From positions 1 through 21,237 of IMG/VR virus record IMGVR_UViG_3300042902_000127: DNA of 21,237 nt; one strand, given 5' to 3'. The stretch comes from a virus. Position numbers and translations under genes: made by a program. This document shows, one piece after another, positions 7,261 through 13,502 of the stretch (position 1 is the stretch's first letter; each line of letters starts with the position of its first letter). The notes beneath the pieces are model-generated. The model ran no database searches and was not told the origin of the DNA. It saw only the letters and a list, made by a program, of their open reading frames with translations.

Positions 7261-8379
7261 TTATACTAACACCGGTTGATAATTGCTTTGATTGAATTTT
7301 GAGAAACCATCATATGCTTTTGAAAATAATTCCTCAACTTGTGCATCTGTCATTGCTGATGGTTGAAACAGTGCTTCTACGACTGATACGGGACCAGCAT
7401 AAATTGTTGCGGCATTATTCAATAACGTATTCGTTTCTGATAATATATTTTGGACTTCACTAGTGACAGACGAGACATCTATACCAACAACATCTGATCC
7501 TTCAGATACTCCTCCAGAAATAATGTCGAATGCTGTTGATGAAATTAGATTGTATAATTTATTCAAACAGTCTGTAAAATATGCGGCAATGTCAGCAGGA
7601 AGACTCAATATGTATTCTATGACACGACTAATATCCCTCACGACTTCAACAATTTTATTTAACTCCAAAATAATGTCATTCATAAATTTATTAATAGATT
7701 TCAGAGTTTTAGTTATATGTTCCAACATAGATTTGATCGCAGAAGAACCTGGCGATATACCGATTGCATCTAAGATTGCTTTTACCGCTTTCCTCAAAAC
7801 AACAACTATATTTTTAACAACAGTCTTTGCTGACGAAACTTGTTTTTTGGTGAGAAACGATATATCACAAGAATGTGATTTTAAAGAGTTCATTATCGAT
7901 ATAGTTGTGCCAACAACTTCACCCCTAGAAACTTTAGGTGTTGTGGGTTCACCCTGTTGTGGTGCAATTTCACCGGGAACTTCTGTTTCAGCAGTTTTAA
8001 TTGTTTTTGCTGGTACGGGTTGATCTGCAAGTTTCTGTAAATATTCCCTCTTTTGTTGACCTGTCAATTTAACATATGATGTATTATTAACTAATCCTGG
8101 CATAATTCCCAAGATGACTGGCATTTGTTTGTTCTTACCGTCTAGAAAGTAACCGAAAACCCAATCGCCAACATTTGGAACAGATATTGTCTTACTTCCA
8201 TTCAAAGGTATGGAAGGTATTGCCCAAGGTAAGGCTTCAGTTGGCAATTCTGTGCCATCAAATGAATGTGTTCCTATAATTCGAATCCTACATTGTCCAA
8301 TCTTTAGTGGATCGTTCGAATTATCCTCAACAATACCAACCCAAAAATCTGAATCTATATTTACATTATCTTTATTCAT
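7261..8379 (-). CDS. 5: Baseplate hub protein, gp5 N-terminal OB-fold type, lysozyme domain replaced
   Basis: 372 aa. Residues 11-95 are a gp5/VgrG-type OB fold: FWVGIVEDNSNDPLKIGQCR, then ALPWAIPSIPLNG, then VGDWVFGYFLDGKNKQMPVI and LGIMPG. This domain sits on the gp27 trimer and connects hub to spike. A Pro/Thr/Glu-rich linker follows (about 115-155). Where T4 gp5 has its lysozyme domain, this protein has about 210 residues of predicted amphipathic helix (158-372, for example KTVVKNIVVVLRKAVKAILD), with no Glu-Asp-Thr lysozyme signature. The ATG overlaps the stop of the gp27-like gene (ATGA), with AGGAAAAG upstream. The OB fold is a strong call; the function of the helical region is unknown. 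Confidence 0.85.
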   Translation of the reverse strand: MNKDNVNIDSDFWVGIVEDNSNDPLKIGQCRIRIIGTHSFDGTELPTEALPWAIPSIPLNGSKTISVPNVGDWVFGYFLDGKNKQMPVILGIMPGLVNNTSYVKLTGQQKREYLQKLADQPVPAKTIKTAETEVPGEIAPQQGEPTTPKVSRGEVVGTTISIMNSLKSHSCDISFLTKKQVSSAKTVVKNIVVVLRKAVKAILDAIGISPGSSAIKSMLEHITKTLKSINKFMNDIILELNKIVEVVRDISRVIEYILSLPADIAAYFTDCLNKLYNLISSTAFDIISGGVSEGSDVVGIDVSSVTSEVQNILSETNTLLNNAATIYAGPVSVVEALFQPSAMTDAQVEELFSKAYDGFSKFNQSNYQPVLV

Positions 8380-9659
8380 TTTACTTTTCCTGGGGTATCT
8401 TCTACAGAATCTGTAACAACTTCAATTATAGTATCGTGTTTGTTGTTTGATATGATATGTCTTGTCGCAACAATCAAGTATTTTCCATATAAAGTTTTGT
8501 CTTTCATATCTTCTGGATCATATGATGATGTTTTTTGTTTTTTCAAATTGACATTGAGTCCCGAAGTCAATAAGAAGTTTCCAGGTAAAGCAACTTTCAT
8601 TCTTTTAGAGAATAAGTGTGTCAATATAGCTCTTCTCTGATATGTATAATATTGTGGCGTCTCGTCCAAGTTTAATGATGTTGGATCGTTATTCTTTATG
8701 TATGATGAATTTTCCCTGAGTATTGGTGTCGGATAAACAACTCGCCTCGAGCCAGTCATTTCTGTATTAAACTTACCATCTTTATTTGTGTCTTGCGATG
8801 GTGTATAATTTCTATTCATCGATTTATCTTTGAACATATCATCAAAAGATATGTTTTGTTGAATGATAACTCTAGTGATTGGATCAAAACCAATGAACGT
8901 GCCAGAATATACACCAGAAACTATGCTGTCCAAATAATCAAACTGTGAAATAATTTCATAATCTCTTGCACCAAAAAATTCTCGACTAACATCTCTGTTG
9001 ATATTTTTCGGTTCAAATAAAATATCCATCACTGTGTCTTGATTTTTGAGATCTGATAATGAAACGAAATTATATCGATATGAGTTCTCAAAGAATAAGA
9101 AATTTGGCAAGTTTTTATCATTAGTTGCACGTTTCGAACACCAGATCAGAGATTCAAATGGACTCAAATTAGGCACAACGATTTTTCTAACTCCTAAACT
9201 ATTACCAACAACATAGTCTGAAGATTCTAGTTTTAGTTTTTGTGATAAAACATATTCTGCCATATCGGAATATGTTCCTTGAACATAATTGTTCAATGTT
9301 TGTTGTTGTGAATATACGAATTCATCTGAAACAAAGTATAAGATGTAAGATTCATTGTTTAAGTTTTGTGAACTCTTATCTGTTTGTTTGTAGATATGAA
9401 ACATCTTATTGATTCTAAGTTCATCTGAGTCTTTAGATATATCAATCTTGAGATACTCTGAACCATCAAATTTTAATATACTACTTAAACCAACAGCGTC
9501 ATTTATAACAATTGTTCCAGACATACATGGTTGAAGTATATGATCGAAAATATTCAATTCTATAAATGTGTTCCTTAGATCCAAATTGCCATAATTTGTG
9601 ATCAAAGACATCTCTTTAATTTTATATTGTGTTGTTTGTGAAATATCCATTGTAGACAT
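8376..9659 (-). CDS. 27: Baseplate hub protein, gp27-like
   Basis: 427 aa (T4 gp27: 391 aa). The N-terminal part has the tail-tube-like hub fold pattern: ISQTTQYKIKEMSLITNYGN, then FIELNIFDHILQPCMSGTIV, then GSEYLKIDIS. The middle reads DMAEYVLSQKLKLESSDYVV and LSPFESLIWCSKRATNDKNL, a hub domain pattern found in gp27, gpD of P2 and Mu gp44. The C-terminus has FSKRMKVALPGNFLLTSGLN and a final beta strand pair GKYLIVATRHIISNN and TIIEVVTDS. gp27 trimers form the hub ring that adapts the sixfold tube to the threefold spike. It lies immediately before the OB-fold gene (4-nt overlap) and starts inside the gp53 stop (TAATG). The second in-frame ATG (codon 4) is an alternative start. Confidence 0.82.
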   Translation of the reverse strand: MSTMDISQTTQYKIKEMSLITNYGNLDLRNTFIELNIFDHILQPCMSGTIVINDAVGLSSILKFDGSEYLKIDISKDSDELRINKMFHIYKQTDKSSQNLNNESYILYFVSDEFVYSQQQTLNNYVQGTYSDMAEYVLSQKLKLESSDYVVGNSLGVRKIVVPNLSPFESLIWCSKRATNDKNLPNFLFFENSYRYNFVSLSDLKNQDTVMDILFEPKNINRDVSREFFGARDYEIISQFDYLDSIVSGVYSGTFIGFDPITRVIIQQNISFDDMFKDKSMNRNYTPSQDTNKDGKFNTEMTGSRRVVYPTPILRENSSYIKNNDPTSLNLDETPQYYTYQRRAILTHLFSKRMKVALPGNFLLTSGLNVNLKKQKTSSYDPEDMKDKTLYGKYLIVATRHIISNNKHDTIIEVVTDSVEDTPGKVK

Positions 9660-10288
9660 TATCTATAAAGTTCCTCAAGTTCACGAACGACAGCATCAAT
9701 GTATTCTGGTTTCAATACTTTAATTTTTCGCTTACTTTCGTTTAAGCGATTTTCATAATCATAATACGATTCGTTTAACTTTTCTGTACTGTAAACTATA
9801 ACATCACCACTTTCTAATGTTATATTCGATGACGATGTTATGACATTTGCATATGTGTTAGCATCAACTTCGATAACTTCTCTTCTTGCTAATTTGCTTA
9901 TGGGATTAGATCGTTTTTCAACTCTGTAATATGATTTTATATTAGACTTGCTCCAACTCAAAACAGGAGATCCATTCGCTTCAACTTCATATTTTTTTTC
10001 AATAAATTTATTCAAAGAAATATCATTCTTTGGCCAATCGAATTGTGGATGGACGATATCATTCATCATCAAAATGATCCAGTGTTTATTTGAATTTCCA
10101 TAAAATCTATGTGCGAGATTTTCTGGTGTTTCACCATCAGAAACAACATAATCATAAAATGTACTTGCATTAGTTTTCACTGCATCGGCAATTTTAAATC
10201 TACTAGTTATATTGGTAACAACATCTAAAGAACTTTTATTGTCCTCTAAAAGGTAATACTCTTTAGGTAAATATTCAAAGAAGTCCAT
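9659..10288 (-). CDS. 53: Baseplate wedge protein gp53
   Basis: 209 aa, near T4 gp53 (196 aa). The opening MDFFEYLPKEYYL and the LysM-like centre are diagnostic: DYVVSDGETPENLAHRFYGN (about 46-65), then HWIILMMNDIVHPQFDWP (69-86). The C-terminal half is charged and likely helical (NRLNESKRKIKVLKPEYIDA). gp53 clamps the gp6-gp25 core to the next wedge and to the tube-proximal hub, closing the inner baseplate ring. The ATG overlaps the gp48 stop (TAATG) and has a strong GAGGGA Shine-Dalgarno, so it is co-translated with gp48. In T4, gp53 lies beside gp4 and gp5; here gp4 is still close, but on the other strand beyond gp48. Confidence 0.93.
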   Translation of the reverse strand: MDFFEYLPKEYYLLEDNKSSLDVVTNITSRFKIADAVKTNASTFYDYVVSDGETPENLAHRFYGNSNKHWIILMMNDIVHPQFDWPKNDISLNKFIEKKYEVEANGSPVLSWSKSNIKSYYRVEKRSNPISKLARREVIEVDANTYANVITSSSNITLESGDVIVYSTEKLNESYYDYENRLNESKRKIKVLKPEYIDAVVRELEELYR

Positions 10289-11598
10289 TATAATCCCTCT
10301 TTTGTTGATGGCACATCTTTAAGAATAACAGGAAATACTTGAGCGACAGGAGTGATCTCACCAACAGTGACAACTCCACGAGGAGCAGTATCATACTCTC
10401 CACTTGATGTGCTGGAAAACTTACGATCATCTGGAGCATAGTTAAACTTCGTCATCATTTGTGTTTCTGTAAACATCAGGGTTAGTGTTGTTGCAACTGG
10501 CATACCTGTTCCACCAAGTGTTGGTGTATTTTGATTTGCACTTTCATATGCAACAAAGTTGTTTGGAGCATAATTGACAATTATATCACTCAAAACACAA
10601 GTTGATATTGGATCAATGTTAGGATTAATTTTACCATTGTAATAAAATTTAATATCGAATTCGGAAGGAGGTATCAGAAAGTATCCTCCACTATTTTCTT
10701 TAATCTCGGGTGCTTGATGAAATCGGAGTCTCCTTAAAATGTTCTGAACTTCTAATGCCTCTTTTTCATCTCTAGGATAAAAGTTGAAATCGAATTGAAA
10801 TTTACGAAAATTTGGTTGACTGTACAACATCTCGATCATAGGATTCTGAACAACACCAAAACCTGCGGCCATGGCAGCTTGACCAATATTTCCAAATCCA
10901 TTTGCGATAGCTTGTGCCAAGAATGGAGCGAGATTTTTGCCAGTATTGTTATTTCCAGATTTCATTGAATCGATTGCCGATGAGATAGCTGAGGTTCCCA
11001 TTGATAAAACATTACCGCCTAAACTCAAATCATTATAAGACTGTGTAGATTGGAACGTTAGGCTATCTGGCATATAGAATGTTATCGAGTCTGTAGTTCT
11101 CTCAATTGTTCTAAGGAACTTATCTCCAGAAATGCTTTTATATGCACCAGTTGCCTGAGAACCAATATCGCCAAGAAATCCACCAAAATCATTTCCAGAA
11201 AATAGATTCTTTGCAACTTGGGAAGTTGATGAAGCAAATTCTTCCAAACCAAAGTTCGTTATTGCAGAATTCAATGCTCCACCAGCACGTTGACTGATCT
11301 CATTTCCTATGTTTTTCACATTTCCCGCAAGATTAGTTGGACCAACTTGAGACTGTAGTGCCCGAATATTCGCAATGACAGTGGGCAACTCATTTGATGT
11401 TGTGCCTTTGTATTGTGATTTCGTTTGCTGATTGACGTGGATCACCATGTAGTGACCTTTATCGGCACTACCAACATCTAGTGGATATCTTAGATTGTTG
11501 TATGTGTTACTGCCACCAATTAGGTTTTGTGGTCCACCAAATCTTGTTGCATGTTGGACTGTATCGTAAACAGTATCTAAAAAAGACATTATTGACAT
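10288..11598 (-). CDS. 48: Tail tube cap / baseplate-tube protein gp48-like
   Basis: 436 aa (T4 gp48: 364 aa). Signature elements are TYNNLRYPLDVGSADKGHYM (about 32-51) at the N-terminus, IERTTDSITFYMPDSLTFQS in the middle, the tube-fold strand KFQFDFNFYPRDEKEALEVQ followed by ILRRLRF, and the C-terminal IDPISTCVLSDIIVNYAPNN and TTLTLMFTETQMMTK. Alternating Gly/Ala-rich helices (about 125-270) form a linker-like centre. gp48 caps the hub and seeds the tail tube together with gp54. It is the first gene of the minus-strand baseplate operon. The ATG at 11598 has AGGA 6 nt upstream; a second in-frame ATG is at codon 4. A CATAAATA box lies 26 nt upstream. Confidence 0.85.
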   Translation of the reverse strand: MSIMSFLDTVYDTVQHATRFGGPQNLIGGSNTYNNLRYPLDVGSADKGHYMVIHVNQQTKSQYKGTTSNELPTVIANIRALQSQVGPTNLAGNVKNIGNEISQRAGGALNSAITNFGLEEFASSTSQVAKNLFSGNDFGGFLGDIGSQATGAYKSISGDKFLRTIERTTDSITFYMPDSLTFQSTQSYNDLSLGGNVLSMGTSAISSAIDSMKSGNNNTGKNLAPFLAQAIANGFGNIGQAAMAAGFGVVQNPMIEMLYSQPNFRKFQFDFNFYPRDEKEALEVQNILRRLRFHQAPEIKENSGGYFLIPPSEFDIKFYYNGKINPNIDPISTCVLSDIIVNYAPNNFVAYESANQNTPTLGGTGMPVATTLTLMFTETQMMTKFNYAPDDRKFSSTSSGEYDTAPRGVVTVGEITPVAQVFPVILKDVPSTKEGL

Positions 11599-11624
11599 AT
11601 GAGTTCCTGGAGTTTAACTACATA

Positions 11625-11632
11625 TATTTATG
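11625..11632 (-). promoter_or_regulatory. CATAAATA late-promoter-like box for the baseplate operon
   Basis: On the minus strand CATAAATA matches the T4 late box TATAAATA at 7 of 8 positions. T4 spacing predicts transcription from about 11619, a leader of about 20 nt that includes the AGGA ribosome site of gp48. It lies in the 31-bp gap between the divergent operons, and its first three bases are the complement of the gp4 ATG. It is the best placed of the three such boxes because it leads a long operon. Confidence 0.5.
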
Positions 11633-12079
11633 TCATTTGGAAACAAAACTTACAAAGGATTCTTCAAACCTAAGAATCCATCAAAATACAATGGAAATCC
11701 CAACAATATCATATATAGATCAAGTTGGGAAGTTAGAGTTATGAAATACTTTGATGACCATCCTGGTGTAATATGGTGGGCATCTGAAGAGATTGCAATA
11801 CCATATTATAGTCCAGTTGATGAGAAAATGCACAAGTACTATCCAGATTTTGTTGTTAAGATGAAGAAAACTGATGGAAAAGTGATGACTTATCTTATTG
11901 AAGTTAAACCATTCGCACAAACACAACAACCAGTAAGAAAAAGAAAAACACAAAGATTTATCACTGAATCTGTAACTTATGTTGTTAATCAATGTAAGTG
12001 GAAAGCGGCAGATCAATTCTGTCAAGAACATGGATGGGAATTCAAAATCTTAACAGAGAAAGAATTAGGAATTAAATAG
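11630..12079 (+). CDS. 4: Head completion protein gp4, TnsA-like nuclease fold
   Basis: 149 aa, the usual gp4 length. The order of motifs is typical of the family: YKGFFKPKNPSKYNGNP at the N-terminus, then IIYRSSWEVRVMKYFDDHP (Glu34), then SPVDEKMHKYYPDFVV (Asp73), then TYLIEVKP (Glu91, Lys93), and finally KWKAADQFCQEHGWEFKIL. The E...PDF...E-x-K arrangement is that of TnsA/restriction-endonuclease-like nucleases. In T4, gp4 (gp50/gp65) acts at head completion after DNA packaging. Glu34, Asp73, Glu91 and Lys93 are the expected catalytic set. The start has no Shine-Dalgarno at normal distance (GGAG is 17 nt away), so initiation may be weak or leaderless. It is the first gene of the plus-strand operon. 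Confidence 0.92.
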   Translation: MSFGNKTYKGFFKPKNPSKYNGNPNNIIYRSSWEVRVMKYFDDHPGVIWWASEEIAIPYYSPVDEKMHKYYPDFVVKMKKTDGKVMTYLIEVKPFAQTQQPVRKRKTQRFITESVTYVVNQCKWKAADQFCQEHGWEFKILTEKELGIK

Positions 12080-12083
12080 TTTA

Positions 12084-12112
12084 TTGAACAACCTAACAGC
12101 TTTACTTATAAG
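12084..12112 (+). promoter_or_regulatory. Possible sigma70-type promoter between gp4 and the 192-aa gene
   Basis: TTGAAC (12084-12089), a 17-nt spacer and TATAAG (12107-12112) fit the host sigma70 pattern with 4 of 6 and 5 of 6 matches. It starts just after the gp4 stop codon, in the longest untranslated gap (98 bp) of the plus-strand operon. In AT-rich DNA such matches arise by chance, so this is tentative. Confidence 0.35.
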
Positions 12113-12131
12113 ACTTTATGGAGAAAATTAC

Positions 12132-12162
12132 GGTAATAGTATCGAGTTAAATCATTATTACC
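12132..12162 (+). other. Inverted repeat in the leader of the 192-aa gene
   Basis: GGTAATA (12132-12138) is complementary to TATTACC (12156-12162). With a G-T pair and a further T-A pair the stem reaches 9 bp around a 13-nt loop. It is not followed by a T-run, so it does not look like a terminator. It could be an mRNA structure or a protein-binding site between the possible promoter and the start codon 16 nt downstream. Confidence 0.45.
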
Positions 12163-12165
12163 TAA

Positions 12166-12173
12166 CATAAATA
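12166..12173 (+). promoter_or_regulatory. CATAAATA box before the 192-aa gene
   Basis: The same 8-mer as before gp48 and gp25, here on the plus strand and ending 4 nt before the ATG at 12178. No Shine-Dalgarno sequence is present between it and the ATG. If it acts as a late promoter with T4 spacing, the transcript would start at the start codon. Confidence 0.35.
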
Positions 12174-12177
12174 GATC

Positions 12178-12756
12178 ATGGCATACTTAATAGATCGATT
12201 AGAGCAAGAACTTGGCACGACTAACTACGAACCAGGATCAAGACGATCCAGAACTTGGTTACGTAAAAAGATCAACGACCTTAAACCTACTGCTCAAACA
12301 GTAATGGCAGATAGGCAGAGACTCAAGAATTCTGCGTTTATTGGAGGTATGTACTTTTTCTATTATGATCCTAAGCACAAGAAAACGTTGCCATATTACG
12401 ATACATTCCCATTGGTAATCCCAATAGAACAATACCCAGACGGGTTTTTAGGGTTGAATCTACATTACATTCACCCAAAGCAACGAATTCTTCTTTTAGA
12501 CACATTGAGTGCATATAAGACGAATAATAATTATGATGAAAAAACTAGATTGAAATTGAGTTATGATTTTTTGAGGAGAGTATCATCGGCATATCAAGCA
12601 ACTCCTTGCATTAAAAGATATCTTTTCACTCAAGTAAATTCTAGATTTTTAGAGATAACTGCTAATGAATGGGATATTGCTATTATGTTACCAGTTGAAC
12701 AATTTACCGGCGCAACATCTAACAAAGTTTGGAACGACTCAAGGAAGAAATTCTAA
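12178..12756 (+). CDS. Conserved-looking tail/head-region protein of unknown function, 192 aa
   Basis: I have the impression of a conserved T4-like marine phage family but cannot name it with confidence. The N-terminus is basic and helical (RRSRTWLRKKINDLKPTAQT, about 22-41). A central aromatic block follows: FIGGMYFFYYDPKHKKTLPY (about 54-73), then YDTFPLVIPIEQYPDGFLGL and NLHYIHPKQRILLLDTL. The C-terminus has IKRYLFTQVNSRFLEITANE and DIAIMLPVEQF. No signal peptide, membrane segment or nuclease motif is seen. It stands between gp4 and a tube-like protein and overlaps the latter by one base (TAATG). A virion or assembly role is likely from position. A DNA-end protector (gp2-type) role is a possibility I cannot support from motifs. 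Confidence 0.8.
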   Translation: MAYLIDRLEQELGTTNYEPGSRRSRTWLRKKINDLKPTAQTVMADRQRLKNSAFIGGMYFFYYDPKHKKTLPYYDTFPLVIPIEQYPDGFLGLNLHYIHPKQRILLLDTLSAYKTNNNYDEKTRLKLSYDFLRRVSSAYQATPCIKRYLFTQVNSRFLEITANEWDIAIMLPVEQFTGATSNKVWNDSRKKF

Positions 12757-13484
12757 TGGCATTTTCACCTAACGATTTTATATCGAATATCAACTCTAGA
12801 GGAGGTCTCACAAGATCAAATCTCTATGCGGCAGTTATTCCTATTCCAGTGTATATTGACAACTTTGTGACTTATAGTGTAACCGATGCATTGGAAAATC
12901 TAGGCAATAATATTGTGAACTCTTTTGTGGATCCAATAACTAGTTTTGTCAATCAAGCATTGGGTCGTGGTCCTATCAACGGACAATCAAGAACTGCAAG
13001 TGGAGATTTTTCTAGAAGTTTGGCACTATTGTGCGAGGCTGCTGAGTTACCTGGAAAATCATTGATGACACATGAAGCAAGGGTGTATGGTCCAACATAT
13101 AAAGTTCCTTATCAAGCACAATATGGAGAAATGAGTCTAACATTTCTTTGCACAAATGACTTCAGTGAAAGAACTCTTTTCGATAGATGGATGGAAGCAA
13201 TTCTTCCATCTGACACAAATAATCCTAGATTTCCAAAGAGTGATAAATCTAGATATATGACAAATATACAAATAATAAAATATGATGATACTGCTCAAGA
13301 AATATACATTATAGAATTGCAAGATGCATTTCCAACATCAATTGCTGCCCAACAAATGAGTTGGCAAGATGATGGTTTCTTAAGATTGACTGTACAATTC
13401 TCTTATCAATTTTACAAAGTTATATTTCAGGGTGGTTTCAATCCATCGCAACAAAATCTCACTACATTTGGCTTGGGTAGATAA
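12756..13484 (+). CDS. 54: Tail-tube-fold protein, gp54-like baseplate-tube junction (or gp19-like)
   Basis: 242 aa with the start at 12756, where the ATG overlaps the previous stop (TAATG) and an AAGGAAG Shine-Dalgarno lies about 8 nt upstream; an earlier in-frame ATG at 12729 would lie inside the preceding gene without such a site. The opening MAFSPNDFISNINSRGGLTR, then CEAAELPGKSLMTHEARVYG, then YGEMSLTFLCTNDFSERTLF and WMEAILPSD form the tube fold. The terminal strand pair has AFPTSIAAQQMSWQDDGFLR and LTVQFSYQFYK. This is the common tail-tube/hub fold. T4 gp54 (320 aa) and gp19 (163 aa) share the pattern: a proline-containing loop, a strand ending in P-x-S, then a terminal beta strand. 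An N-terminal arm absent from the simple tube protein and the tail-assembly context favour gp54. Confidence 0.65.
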   Translation: MAFSPNDFISNINSRGGLTRSNLYAAVIPIPVYIDNFVTYSVTDALENLGNNIVNSFVDPITSFVNQALGRGPINGQSRTASGDFSRSLALLCEAAELPGKSLMTHEARVYGPTYKVPYQAQYGEMSLTFLCTNDFSERTLFDRWMEAILPSDTNNPRFPKSDKSRYMTNIQIIKYDDTAQEIYIIELQDAFPTSIAAQQMSWQDDGFLRLTVQFSYQFYKVIFQGGFNPSQQNLTTFGLGR

Positions 13485-13502
13485 TTTTTTAATGGAGTAA
13501 TT

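Noticed and set aside
7463-8023. 186-codon open frame on the plus strand
   Set aside because: It lies fully opposite the gp5-like OB-fold gene, has Ser/Thr/Ile-rich nonsense composition and no ribosome site.
7261-8379. Lysozyme domain in the gp5-like protein
   Set aside because: The region after the linker is helical and lacks the Glu-Asp-Thr pattern of T4 lysozyme; only the OB fold is supported.
11592-11620. TTGACA at 11592-11597 as the -35 of a gp4 promoter
   Set aside because: The hexamer is perfect but no acceptable -10 lies at 16-18 nt (TTAACT or TAACTA only); TATATT is 25 nt away.
11720-12031. 103-codon open frame on the minus strand
   Set aside because: It is antisense to gp4, which has catalytic motifs; the product is a Phe/Ile/Trp-rich shadow.
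12118-12150. Upstream open frame of 10 codons before the 192-aa gene
   Set aside because: It has no ribosome site and its length is expected by chance; mentioned only as part of the leader.
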